Below are positions 9,662 to 18,637 of a DNA stretch of 64,000 nt, one piece after another. Below the pieces are notes generated by a model. The model did no database searches. It was not told the origin of the DNA and saw nothing but the letters and a program-made list of their open reading frames with translations. Made by a program: the position numbers and the translations under genes. This DNA comes from Candidatus Dojkabacteria bacterium UBA2022 (lineage in GTDB: Bacteria; Patescibacteriota; Dojkabacteria; SC72). Every line of letters begins with the position of its first letter. The stretch's first letter is position 1. The DNA lies in the NCBI GenBank assembly GCA_002335495.1, contig DDBW01000020.1, positions 11,753 through 75,752 on the forward strand. The letters run 5' to 3'.

Positions 9662-10594
9662 ATGGTTAAAAGTATTCTAAATCTTTTTAGAGTAAAGCAG
9701 TGGGTAAAAAATCTTATGATCTACATCCCACTGTTCTTTTCCGGTAATCTTCTTGATTCTGCATCTTTTTATAAAACGACATATGCATTTATAGCATTAT
9801 GTTTTCTTTCGTCTGCCGTCTATATATTTAATGATATCCTAGATAGAAAACGAGATTCTCTCCATCCAAAAAAGAAAACCAGACTTATAAGCTCAGGGAA
9901 AATCTCCGTATTCTCTGCCGTTATCTTGCTTCTATCAATTCTCTCTTTTGCATTTGTAATCTCATCTTTGTACGTTCAGTCCGAGTACTTTAATGCTTTT
10001 ATGATCCTTTATGCTTCAATGATGCTATTTTATACGCTATTTTTTAAACACATAGGGATCGTAGATGCAATCGTTATTGCCCTAGGATTCGTTCTTCGAG
10101 TAGTTGCTGGAGCCGTGCTTTTGGAACTCTCCCTTTCCGCGATGCTAGTTGTTGCTATGATTGGCGCTGCTATATTAATATCCTTCGGTAAAAGAAAGGC
10201 TGAAATATCTTCAATGGGGTGGGAGTTGGCGATCAAACACAGACCTGCACTTATTGTTTATCCAAAAGGTGTGCTGGATATAATTATATCGACTGTCACA
10301 TCCGTAACCTTTTTCGCATATATCATGTATTGCTATGGGTATAAAACCGAAGGCCTAATTACATTGCTCGAACCATATCTTCCTCCTCGTTTTCAGGACC
10401 CCCAGTGGTTACTACTTACAATTCCTGTGGCTTTCTACGTTCTCACCCGTTATTTAATCCTTATATATAAAGGAGAAAGCATTATCCCAGAGGATATATG
10501 GGTAAAAGATTCTTCTCTTAGATATGGACTAGTTCTATGGATATTATTAATGTTTCTCTTGATATATTTCGAACAGTTATCTAGAATGTTCTAG
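9662..10594 (+). CDS. UbiA-family prenyltransferase, decaprenyl-phosphate phosphoribosyltransferase-like
   Basis: A 310-residue protein with about eight or nine transmembrane helices. The N-terminal RVKQWVKN followed by N57-D58-x2-D61-x3-D65 and HPKKKTRLISSG is the first Asp-rich motif of the UbiA superfamily; a second polar motif follows at GKRKAE. The closest pattern I know is DPPR synthase, which transfers phosphoribose to decaprenyl phosphate for arabinan-type envelope sugars. Menaquinone-type prenyltransferases are the alternative. ATG 9662 is preferred to GTG 9650 because homologues usually start just before RxKQWxKN. It lies one base after the preceding stop. Confidence 0.75.
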   Translation: MVKSILNLFRVKQWVKNLMIYIPLFFSGNLLDSASFYKTTYAFIALCFLSSAVYIFNDILDRKRDSLHPKKKTRLISSGKISVFSAVILLLSILSFAFVISSLYVQSEYFNAFMILYASMMLFYTLFFKHIGIVDAIVIALGFVLRVVAGAVLLELSLSAMLVVAMIGAAILISFGKRKAEISSMGWELAIKHRPALIVYPKGVLDIIISTVTSVTFFAYIMYCYGYKTEGLITLLEPYLPPRFQDPQWLLLTIPVAFYVLTRYLILIYKGESIIPEDIWVKDSSLRYGLVLWILLMFLLIYFEQLSRMF

Positions 10595-11788
10595 ATGAAA
10601 AAACTGTCTCATTTTGTTTTCAAAATTTGTCTAACTGTTTTCTTTGTATTGGCACTGCCAACTTCCATGTATGCTGCTGAGTATAGTAGGGAACAATCAG
10701 GGATAGACACTTCGATTTCGGATCAAACAACAAGGCAATTTGCGCAACCGACCAAGATATATATGATTCAAATTACAACTCAAGAGTCCCTGCTACAAAA
10801 AGATTCTAGGGCGTGGTTTAAAACCCTTTACTACTACTTTATCACCCGCCTTGGATACGTAGATCTCCCATTTACCTACGTTGTTGACCGAGATGGAAAT
10901 GTATATAAGGGTAGGGATGGAGGTCCTAACGTGTCTCCTGAAATCTCAGGTTCCCAAGGAGCTGTTGTCGTAGGATATCTCTCAAACCCAACCGATATCA
11001 CAGTTCCAGCCGGTGATGCAATTAAAAAACTCGTAACGGATCTCTCATATACATATGGAATAGAAGGGAAAGAATTACAGACCGTGACAATGAAGATGAT
11101 TAAAGAAGATGGGAAGTCTACTAAATCCGTTTTCACTCCTGTAAATAATCTTTTTGCGCTAAATATCGCTACAGTTATTGAAAATGTGAAGTTCTCGGAC
11201 AAAGAGCATATTGATTATAAAGCAGAAATAGCCCTTGTAAACTATGAAAAAACCGTTAAATCAGGGGAGAAGTTAAAGGTAACTGTGGGTATAAAGAATA
11301 ATAATGATTTTCCATGGTTTACAGATAAAGATTATATATATGTTTCTACTAAGGGATCTAAGAATAGCAAGTTTGCAATAAACGGTGTTTGGGATAGCTT
11401 CAGCAAGCCTGTAAGCATATCGAAGCGCACTGTTCAGCCAGGAGAGACCGTTAATGTCGAGTTTGAACTCCAAGCACTACTACTCCCTGGAAAACAGAGT
11501 GAGTCATACTATATCTTAAGATCCCCATCTACGGTATTTTCAAATACTGAATTCAAGATTGAGTTTGAGATTCTCAAGGGTAGTGCGAAATTGGTTCAGG
11601 TGACCAACACTCCAGGGGGAGTTCTAAACGTTCGAGAATGTCCATCTGGTAACTGTAAATCCCTTACCCAGTTGGAAGAAGGGCAAGTTGTTGTTATGAT
11701 AGAGAAGAGCTCGGCAGGTTGGTATAAGGTTAGGTATTCAGAAAGTAAAACTGGTTGGGTATATGGTCCGTATATAAAAGAATTGTAA
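10595..11788 (+). CDS. exported amidase-2/PGRP-like protein with SH3 domain, catalytic residues missing
   Basis: A 397-residue protein: signal peptide (about 1-28, ending SMYAAE), an N-acetylmuramoyl-L-alanine amidase type 2/PGRP-like fold (about 50-170, LPFTYVVDRDGNVYKGR), a beta-rich middle, and a bacterial SH3 domain (about 335-397, LNVRECPSGNCKSL ... GWVYGPYIKEL). The usual first zinc histidine at the end of the first strand is replaced (MIQITTQ instead of an H-containing strand), and no HN or HRD-type histidines follow. It is therefore probably a peptidoglycan-binding protein and not a hydrolase. The ATG follows the UbiA stop directly, so the two are translationally linked. Confidence 0.75.
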   Translation: MKKLSHFVFKICLTVFFVLALPTSMYAAEYSREQSGIDTSISDQTTRQFAQPTKIYMIQITTQESLLQKDSRAWFKTLYYYFITRLGYVDLPFTYVVDRDGNVYKGRDGGPNVSPEISGSQGAVVVGYLSNPTDITVPAGDAIKKLVTDLSYTYGIEGKELQTVTMKMIKEDGKSTKSVFTPVNNLFALNIATVIENVKFSDKEHIDYKAEIALVNYEKTVKSGEKLKVTVGIKNNNDFPWFTDKDYIYVSTKGSKNSKFAINGVWDSFSKPVSISKRTVQPGETVNVEFELQALLLPGKQSESYYILRSPSTVFSNTEFKIEFEILKGSAKLVQVTNTPGGVLNVRECPSGNCKSLTQLEEGQVVVMIEKSSAGWYKVRYSESKTGWVYGPYIKEL

Positions 11789-11794
11789 GACTTC

Positions 11795-13801
11795 ATGTCA
11801 AAGGATTTAATCCTAGAAAATTTAAACCCTCCCCAGAGGGAAGCAGTTATGCATACTGATGGCCCATTGCTTGTTTTTGCAGGTGCTGGGTCTGGTAAAA
11901 CTAAGGCTATAACTAGCCGTATCGCCTATTTGATCACTCAGCATGGTGTTGATCCCTCTTCAATCTTGGCTGTTACCTTCACAAAGAAGGCCTCAGAAGA
12001 GATGAGAGAGAGGGTTGAAAAGCTTCTTCATCAAGTTGGTGCAGGAGGAGATGATCTCCCTACGGTTGGCACTTTTCATTCTTTAGGTGCAATGATATTA
12101 AGGCAGGAAGCTGCTACCCTCGGCTTTACTAAGGGGTTCTCGATATATGATTCTGATGATAGTGAGAACCTTATTAAAGAAATTCTCCTTTCGATGAATC
12201 TTGATATTAAACAGATTAAGCCTCAAGCCATTTCATGGCTCATTAGTGCCGCCAAAAACGAGATTATTTCCCCTGAAAACTTTACATATCATTACTCCGG
12301 GTATATTGAGGATATTGCTGCCGAGGTATATGCCAAATATCAAAAGCAGTTGCAGGATCAGAATTCGGTTGATTTTGGAGATCTTATCTACCTGCCTGCA
12401 AAACTTCTTCTCGAAAACCAGGAAATTCTAAAAAAGTATCAGGATATGTATAAGTACCTGCTAATTGATGAGTACCAAGATACCAATAAAGCTCAGTACA
12501 CCCTCTCTAAACTTTTGGCTGAAAAACATAGGAATATCTGTGTAGTAGGGGATGATGACCAGGGTATCTACGGATGGAGAGGAGCTGATATTCAGAACAT
12601 CCTTTCCTTTGAAAAAGATTTTCCGGAAGTTAAGGTTGTAAAGCTTGAACAGAACTACCGATCTGTTGCCAACGTAATACACGCAGCTGTATCAGTGATT
12701 GGGCAGAATACATCAAGAGCTGAGAAAACCCTTTGGACTGATAAAGAGGATGGAGATAAAATTACCATATATCAAGCGAGAGATCCTGAAGATGAAGCTC
12801 AATACGTTGTTGATGAGCTTATTACATTTAGAAACTCAGGTAGAAGTTTTGGTGAAGCAGCTATTTTGTACCGTACTAACTTCCAATCTCGATCTATAGA
12901 AGAAGCTCTCTTGCGTAGAGGCATATCTTATAAATTAGTGGGCGGATTTCGCTTCTACGAGAGAAAAGAGGTAAAGGATATTATTAGCTATCTGCGTTTT
13001 ATACACAATATTAAGGATGATCTTAGTCTTTCCAGGGTGTTAAACATTCCTCCGCGTAAGGTAGGTCCTAAGAGTGTTGCGGATATCTATAGAGTTGCTA
13101 GAGAGGTACAGGCTTCCGTGGGAGAAACTTTAGTTGCTTCTTACATTGTTGCTCACGATATTCCTAACGCAGGTATTGTTGATGATAGTCTTTTGGAAAA
13201 GGTTAAAGGGGTAGGCGATGCTCTTAGTAAATTTAGAGGCCTCTCTGATACTTTCGGTGAGATATATGTTTCCTGCAAGGATAAGAATGCTCTGGAGGCG
13301 ATATCAGAAATAATGGAAATAATCAGATACGAGTCTTTTATTGATGATGGAAGCGAAGCCGCAGAGTCTCGGCTTGAAAACCTGACGGAGTTAAAAAATG
13401 TAGCGGCTAGTTATGTCGCTAAGTCCGCGGATAACTCCATTGCTCTCTTTCTTCAAGAAATAACTTTGATTGAGCAGGAACAAGATAAAAAGGGGAGAGA
13501 AGGAGGAGAAAGCGTCACCCTTATGACAATGCACTCTTCCAAAGGTTTAGAATTCCCTGCCGTATTTATTATTGGTATGGAAGAAGGGATTTTCCCTCAT
13601 TCCCGATCCTTCACTGATGCTAGCGGTTTAGAAGAGGAAAGACGGTTATGTTATGTAGGAATTACGAGAGCAAGAGAGAAACTCTGGCTTACTTTCTCTG
13701 AAGGAAGGACGCAAATGGGTGGATACTCTTCACAAATTCCATCGCGCTTCTTGGCTGAGATACCTCAGGACCTATGTGAATACTACAGCTGGAATGCGTA
13801 A
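11795..13801 (+). CDS. uvrD: UvrD/PcrA-family ATP-dependent DNA helicase
   Basis: A 668-residue superfamily 1A helicase, 3'-5' polarity expected, used in nucleotide excision and mismatch repair. Visible motifs: Q-motif NPPQREAV, Walker A AGAGSGKT (29-36), motif II DEYQDTN, motif III GDDDQGIYGWRGA, motif IV QNYRS, motif V TMHSSKGLEFPAVFIIG and motif VI CYVGITRAR. It is slightly shorter at the C-terminus than typical PcrA and lacks the RNA-polymerase-binding Tudor-like tail. It starts six bases after the amidase-like gene and ends convergently with the Rpf-like gene, leaving only eight bases between stops. Confidence 0.95.
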   Translation: MSKDLILENLNPPQREAVMHTDGPLLVFAGAGSGKTKAITSRIAYLITQHGVDPSSILAVTFTKKASEEMRERVEKLLHQVGAGGDDLPTVGTFHSLGAMILRQEAATLGFTKGFSIYDSDDSENLIKEILLSMNLDIKQIKPQAISWLISAAKNEIISPENFTYHYSGYIEDIAAEVYAKYQKQLQDQNSVDFGDLIYLPAKLLLENQEILKKYQDMYKYLLIDEYQDTNKAQYTLSKLLAEKHRNICVVGDDDQGIYGWRGADIQNILSFEKDFPEVKVVKLEQNYRSVANVIHAAVSVIGQNTSRAEKTLWTDKEDGDKITIYQARDPEDEAQYVVDELITFRNSGRSFGEAAILYRTNFQSRSIEEALLRRGISYKLVGGFRFYERKEVKDIISYLRFIHNIKDDLSLSRVLNIPPRKVGPKSVADIYRVAREVQASVGETLVASYIVAHDIPNAGIVDDSLLEKVKGVGDALSKFRGLSDTFGEIYVSCKDKNALEAISEIMEIIRYESFIDDGSEAAESRLENLTELKNVAASYVAKSADNSIALFLQEITLIEQEQDKKGREGGESVTLMTMHSSKGLEFPAVFIIGMEEGIFPHSRSFTDASGLEEERRLCYVGITRAREKLWLTFSEGRTQMGGYSSQIPSRFLAEIPQDLCEYYSWNA

Positions 13802-13809
13802 TGTTTATT

Positions 13810-14736
13810 CTATCTTGAAAGGTATTTAGCGTTACATGCTGGCCAGTGCCATGCCCTATTTCCTGGGGTATCATACATCTTTGATACTATCTCAATCTGT
13901 TCTGTCCCATCCCAGATGTTCGTCCCCCCGTATGCAGTATAAGTCTTCTTATTAAACTGGTATAGACCTAGGTATACATTGCGGGTATTTTGACCGGAAT
14001 CACACCAGGTCTCGCATCTCATTATGAATTTCATCCAGTCGTTTTTCTGTTTGAAAAGAGTTGGGTCTACGTATCTATCTATTACCGCATCCCAGTATCC
14101 ACAACTTTGTATTGTTACTGGCTTTGTTCCAATAAGCACAATCTTATCGATTGCTTTCTTGGTTACCTCTGACTTTACAACACTGGACTTAAAAGCTACT
14201 CCATCACGGTAAATTACTTTGATAGTTTTTACGAGTAGTCCGTTAGATCCTTCTTGATCTATTTTAACAGTTCCCGTGTTTAGCTCCTCGGTTTTCTTCT
14301 CTACCAGAGTGAAAGGGATAATCTCCTCTCTGTTTTTATACTCCACATCAACTTTGATTACTTGGATTACTCTTTTTTCTGTTATTACTTCTTCTATATC
14401 AGGGATGGTCAAGTCATCTTCATCTAGGGATATTTTCATCTCTGAAAGCACCTCTCCAACCGTTCTGCCATATACTAACGCCTTAAAAGTTCCTGCTTTA
14501 GAAGTTACTGCTACCACCTTAGGCGCAAATATCGACCTGTTTTTTTTAGGAAGTGTTGAAGTGTCGATACTTAAAGCCGATGACTTATCATTTCTTGTTT
14601 CTCCTGCATAAGCATATGAAGCGCCAAATTCAAGTCCAGTTACAATCAGGACTGCAACAGTTAATACCAAAAGCGTAAATGTGAAGAGGTAGGTTTTGAG
14701 TCGAGCACTTCCGTTTACACGGATTGACCGGTCCAT
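13810..14736 (-). CDS. G5-domain, resuscitation-promoting-factor-like transglycosylase
   Basis: The 308-residue form starts at CAT 14734-14736; the frame continues upstream to 14820, but those 28 residues do not look like a signal. Order: transmembrane or signal segment (about 15-35), DUF348/YabE-like repeat (TVGEVLSEMKISLDEDD), G5 domain, and a C-terminal Rpf-like lysozyme fold. In the last domain RCETWCDSG carries the catalytic Glu after Cys, followed by YLGLYQFNKKTYTAYGGT and WHWPAC, the second Cys of the typical disulfide. It should cleave glycan strands during growth or resuscitation. It is convergent with uvrD. Confidence 0.85.
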   Translation of the reverse strand: MDRSIRVNGSARLKTYLFTFTLLVLTVAVLIVTGLEFGASYAYAGETRNDKSSALSIDTSTLPKKNRSIFAPKVVAVTSKAGTFKALVYGRTVGEVLSEMKISLDEDDLTIPDIEEVITEKRVIQVIKVDVEYKNREEIIPFTLVEKKTEELNTGTVKIDQEGSNGLLVKTIKVIYRDGVAFKSSVVKSEVTKKAIDKIVLIGTKPVTIQSCGYWDAVIDRYVDPTLFKQKNDWMKFIMRCETWCDSGQNTRNVYLGLYQFNKKTYTAYGGTNIWDGTEQIEIVSKMYDTPGNRAWHWPACNAKYLSR

Positions 14737-14813
14737 TTGTTTACTTAAAAATGTTATTCCTGTGGGATTAGTTGAGATGTGGTATCCACAAGACAAAAAA
14801 TTGTAACAGATAT

Positions 14814-14842
14814 TTGACAATAATGCACACCTAAACTAACAT
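14814..14842 (+). promoter_or_regulatory. promoter of the TPR gene with perfect -35 box
   Basis: TTGACA at 14814-14819, a 17-base spacer, and TAACAT at 14837-14842. The expected transcription start falls near 14849-14850, which is the second in-frame ATG of the TPR gene. The first ATG (14841) overlaps the -10 box and would not be in this transcript. Confidence 0.55.
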
Positions 14843-16313
14843 GAAATTAATGAAAAAATCATTTAAATATATTGCAATATTTCTTGTTTTTGTAACTATA
14901 ACTCTCTCAGTTCTATACCTTTTAAGGTCAAATATCACCCAGCAGGAGAAATCTGAGTATGCGACATTGATTGAAGAGGGAGATAAGGCGCTGGATCGAA
15001 AAGAGTACGGAAAGGCTATTACTACATATTCAAAAGCTGCTGAGGTGATTCCTCAAAACTTGGATGCGTATGAAAAGATTGTTGATACTTTATCCTTAAA
15101 AGGTAGGTTTGATGATGCTAAGAGCGTGGTAGAGCAATCTGGTAAAGTTCTTAATGCTTCAAAAAAGAGTTCCTTGTACTCCAGACTCGCATCCCATTAC
15201 TACGAAGCAGAGATTTATAATAAGGCTGAAGAGTTTTACCTTGACGCTAACAATCTAAAAGCTTCAGACTCTATAGAATTGAACCTTGCAAAGGTATATC
15301 TAAAGCTGAATGATATTAGTAAAAGCAAAAAATACCTGGAAAAGGTGAGCAAGGACGCTTCAGGCTCAGTAGGTTTAGATGCTGATCTCTTGCGCGCCTA
15401 TAATGCTAAGGCCGATGTCACGGCTGCAAAACAGTTTTTTGATAAGTGGGATTTAGCTTTGGAGGATGATAAAACCTTAGCGTCAAAAGCTACTGCTTAT
15501 CAGAAGGCTTTAGGTTCTGTTACAAATGATGATCTATATAGTAGAGCGATCCTTTCTAGGGAGATTATAAATGCAGGGTATCCTGTCCTTGCAATTGATC
15601 TTTTGGAATCTGAAGTTGAAAAAATGAAAGACTATCCCGATGGTATGTACTTCCTCGCTCGTGCCTATTATGACTCAGGTAAATACTCTTCTGCATTAGA
15701 TATCTTAAACAAATCCTTGGGTTTTGATACCTACTCAGGAGAGATATATCTTATGGTTGCTAGGATAAATATCATAAATGGAGATATTAACTCTGCGTTC
15801 GAAGCTTACGATAAGGCAGTTGTTTTTGCTTCTGAGGAGATAAAGGGTGAATTTTACAAAGAGTATATTGAAATTTTGATTGCGGAAAAGTCGTATAGTG
15901 AGGCGAAGTCTAATCTGGATAAGGTAATTAAGGGTAAAGTTACTGATACAATATGGCCATACACACTCTATTTGGAAATGTATTACGATCAGAAAAATTA
16001 CGATGAAATGGCCTCCGTCCTATCTACTCTTGCTAAGCTATCGAACCTAACTGATCAAGAAAAAATGGAATATTTGAGATGGCAGATTGTATACAGCATT
16101 GAAAACGACAAGTTGGCATCCGCAAAAGAACTTTTAACGACGCTAAGATCCTTAGATCGTTACAACCCGTATTACTATCTTCTTTCTGGTCGAATAAACT
16201 TGATTGAAGGTAATAATGATAAGGCTAAAGAGGAACTTGAGCTTGCTCTTAATTATGATTTGGAGGGGAGTGTGACTGAAAGTGCAAAGAAACTGCTTGG
16301 AAGAATAGAATAA
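14841..16313 (+). CDS. membrane-anchored tetratricopeptide-repeat protein
   Basis: A 490-residue protein (487 if Met4 at 14850 is used, as the promoter suggests). One transmembrane helix at about 9-29, then TPR-type helical repeats through the rest (EYGKAITTYSKAAEVIPQNLDAYEKIVDTL; AEEFYLDANNLKASDSIELNLAKVYLKLND is split here only by wording). TPR arrays act as scaffolds for protein assemblies at the membrane. It stands alone between the Rpf-like gene, which is divergent, and fusA. The specific partner cannot be told from the sequence. Confidence 0.8.
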   Translation: MKLMKKSFKYIAIFLVFVTITLSVLYLLRSNITQQEKSEYATLIEEGDKALDRKEYGKAITTYSKAAEVIPQNLDAYEKIVDTLSLKGRFDDAKSVVEQSGKVLNASKKSSLYSRLASHYYEAEIYNKAEEFYLDANNLKASDSIELNLAKVYLKLNDISKSKKYLEKVSKDASGSVGLDADLLRAYNAKADVTAAKQFFDKWDLALEDDKTLASKATAYQKALGSVTNDDLYSRAILSREIINAGYPVLAIDLLESEVEKMKDYPDGMYFLARAYYDSGKYSSALDILNKSLGFDTYSGEIYLMVARINIINGDINSAFEAYDKAVVFASEEIKGEFYKEYIEILIAEKSYSEAKSNLDKVIKGKVTDTIWPYTLYLEMYYDQKNYDEMASVLSTLAKLSNLTDQEKMEYLRWQIVYSIENDKLASAKELLTTLRSLDRYNPYYYLLSGRINLIEGNNDKAKEELELALNYDLEGSVTESAKKLLGRIE

Positions 16314-16340
16314 CCTCTTCCTTTTCTTGTTGCCCTTTGT

Positions 16341-16346
16341 TATAAT
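16341..16346 (+). promoter_or_regulatory. -10 box upstream of fusA
   Basis: A perfect TATAAT lies 60 bases before the fusA ATG in the gap after the TPR gene. No good -35 is seen. The leader would include a small perfect hairpin CCAGT-tgt-ACTGG at 16369-16381. No Shine-Dalgarno precedes the ATG at 16406. Confidence 0.5.
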
Positions 16347-16405
16347 CCCACCGGAAGTATAAATTCCCCCAGTTGTACTGGAAGATAAAATTTTAATCAA
16401 TCTAT

Positions 16406-18514
16406 ATGGGTGTTCAAACGTACGATGTTAAGTTCGACCTCGATAAAATAAGAAATATTGGTATTATCGCGCACATTGACGCTGGTAAAACTACTACTAC
16501 AGAGAGGTTGCTATTTTTCACCGGACAGAAGCATAAGATTGGAGAGGTACATGAGGGAGCTGCAACTACAGATTTCATGGAGCAGGAGCAGGAAAGAGGA
16601 ATTACTATTATGTCTGCTGCTGTTACGTGTTTCTGGAAACTTAATGGAGTCGATTACCGAATCAACATCATTGATACCCCAGGTCACGTAGATTTCACCG
16701 CAGAAGTAGAGAGATCTCTTAGAGTCCTTGACGGAGCTGTTGTTATATTCGATGGTAAGATGGGTGTTGAGCCTCAGTCTGAGACAGTATGGAGACAGGC
16801 AAACAAGTACCATGTACCAAGAATCTGTTTTGTAAACAAATTAAACCTATTAGGTGGAGATTTCGATATGAGTCTTGCTTCAATCAAGGAAAGATTGAGT
16901 CCAAGAGCTGTTCCTCTAGTTGTTCCAATTGGAAAAGAGACTCAGCTTAGAGGTTTTGTAGATTTGATTGATATGAAGGCTTATATGTATGATTCCGTTG
17001 AGTCAATGGAGCTTAAGGAAGCACCTATTCCAGATGACTTGAAGGATAAGGTTAATAAGCTAAGAGAGGAGTTAGTTGAGAAACTTGTTGAGCAAGATGA
17101 TGTATTAATGGAGAAGTACTTCGCAGGAGAAGAGCTCTCTGTTGATCAACTCCGAATGGCTCTTCGAAAGGGTACTCTATCCGGCCAGTTATTCCCAGTA
17201 CTCGGAGGAGACTCCCGAACCGTTATTACTCGAAAATTGCTTGACTATATTACAATATGTCTTCCAAGTCCTAAGGATTTACCTCCTGTTAAAGGTGTTC
17301 ATCCAAAGACTGGCGAAGAAATTGAAAGAAAACTTGATGATACGGATCCATTCTCATCATTGGTATTCAAGATTGTTTCTGACCCACATATCGGTACCTT
17401 GTCTTACTTCAGAGTGTACTCTGGAAAGATAGCTGCAGGATCCTATGTCTTTAACTCTACTAAGAATCTAAGAGAGAGAGTTGGAAGACTTGTTCTTATG
17501 CATGCTAAGGAGAGAGAAGAAGTTCAGATGCTTAGAGCGGGTGATATCGGGGCTATTGTTGGTTTGAAGGACTCTTTCACTGGAGATACTCTTTGTGAAG
17601 ATTCTAATCCAATAATTTTGGAGCAGATCCAGTTTGCAGAGCCAGTTATCTCTCAGGCTATTGAGCCTGCAACCAAGTCAGACGAAGAGAAGATGGGTAT
17701 GGCATTGGCAAGATTAGTTAAAGAAGATCCTACATTTAGAGTTCAGAGTAATCATGAGACAGGCCAAACTCTTATCTCAGGAATGGGTGAGTTACACCTT
17801 GAAATCATGGTTGACAGGTTGAAGAGGGAATATAATGTTATTGCTAATGTAGGAAAGCCACAGGTAGCATATAGAGAAACTGTAAAAGCCACTGCAGAAG
17901 CAGAGGGTAAGTATATTAAGCAGTCAGGAGGTAAAGGACAGTATGGTCACTGTTATCTCAGGGTTGAGCCAAATGAGCCTGGAAAAGGATTTGAGTTCAT
18001 CAATGCTATCAAGGGTGGAGCTATTCCAAGGGAGTATATTCCTGCTGTTGAAAAGGGTGTTGTAGAAACTATGCAATCAGGAGTTGTTGCTGGTTATCCA
18101 GTTGTAGATATAAAAGTAACTCTTTATGATGGTTCGTACCATGATGTTGACTCATCTGAGGCGGCATTCAAGGTTGCTGGTTCAATGGCATTTAAGGATG
18201 CATGTAGAATGGCAAGTCCAATTCTCTTAGAGCCTATTATGGATGTTGAAGTTGCTGCACCTGATAAATTTGTTGGTGATGTAACCGGATCTTTGAGTAG
18301 TAAGAGAGGTCAGATTCAGAAGACTGAGGTAAAAGGAAATCTTCACCTTATCAATGCAAAAGTTCCATTGTCAGAGCTTTTCGGTTATACTACCGAGCTT
18401 AGATCTATTACTAGCGGTCGAGGAAGTGCAACTATGGAGCCTTCTAACTACGCTGAAGTACCAAGATCATTAGCTGAGGAGATTGCACTTGGAAGAGGGA
18501 AGGGAAATAGTTAA
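16406..18514 (+). CDS. fusA: elongation factor G with altered G4 and G5 motifs
   Basis: A 702-residue full-length EF-G, which drives ribosomal translocation. All five domains are recognisable. G1 is AHIDAGKTT (22-30), switch I RGITI, G3 DTPGH. G4, normally NKMD, is N144-K145-L146-N147, so the guanine-specifying Asp is replaced by Asn. G5, normally GSALKNKG, reads G267-G268-D269-S270-R. Domains II-V are close to consensus ([32 protein letters not shown]). The sequence is otherwise well preserved, so decay is unlikely and altered nucleotide recognition is an inference worth testing. It is followed by tuf, but rpsL and rpsG, the usual partners, are not adjacent. Confidence 0.97.
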   Translation: MGVQTYDVKFDLDKIRNIGIIAHIDAGKTTTTERLLFFTGQKHKIGEVHEGAATTDFMEQEQERGITIMSAAVTCFWKLNGVDYRINIIDTPGHVDFTAEVERSLRVLDGAVVIFDGKMGVEPQSETVWRQANKYHVPRICFVNKLNLLGGDFDMSLASIKERLSPRAVPLVVPIGKETQLRGFVDLIDMKAYMYDSVESMELKEAPIPDDLKDKVNKLREELVEKLVEQDDVLMEKYFAGEELSVDQLRMALRKGTLSGQLFPVLGGDSRTVITRKLLDYITICLPSPKDLPPVKGVHPKTGEEIERKLDDTDPFSSLVFKIVSDPHIGTLSYFRVYSGKIAAGSYVFNSTKNLRERVGRLVLMHAKEREEVQMLRAGDIGAIVGLKDSFTGDTLCEDSNPIILEQIQFAEPVISQAIEPATKSDEEKMGMALARLVKEDPTFRVQSNHETGQTLISGMGELHLEIMVDRLKREYNVIANVGKPQVAYRETVKATAEAEGKYIKQSGGKGQYGHCYLRVEPNEPGKGFEFINAIKGGAIPREYIPAVEKGVVETMQSGVVAGYPVVDIKVTLYDGSYHDVDSSEAAFKVAGSMAFKDACRMASPILLEPIMDVEVAAPDKFVGDVTGSLSSKRGQIQKTEVKGNLHLINAKVPLSELFGYTTELRSITSGRGSATMEPSNYAEVPRSLAEEIALGRGKGNS

Positions 18515-18532
18515 AAATATTGAAGAAAGTGC

Positions 18533-18561
18533 TTGAAACTGTCGTGAGTTTCTGTTAATAT
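18533..18561 (+). promoter_or_regulatory. tuf promoter
   Basis: TTGAAA (18533-18538), a 17-base spacer and TAATAT (18556-18561) lie in the fusA-tuf gap. The expected start near 18567 gives a leader of about 70 bases that contains the perfect palindrome ATGGAGA-gt-TCTCCAT (18577-18592). tuf can therefore be transcribed independently of fusA. Confidence 0.55.
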
Positions 18562-18576
18562 ACCATGCAGTTTCAA
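18533..18576. promoter_or_regulatory. 9-bp inverted repeat flanking the tuf promoter
   Basis: TTGAAACTG (18533-18541) and CAGTTTCAA (18568-18576) are perfect inverted repeats. The left arm overlaps the -35 box and the right arm the expected transcription start, the position of a repressor operator or of a looping element. No regulator is identified. Confidence 0.5.
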
Positions 18577-18637
18577 ATGGAGAGTTCTCCATACTATATT
18601 AAGGAACCAAATAATTTAAATTAATATTTATTTAAAA

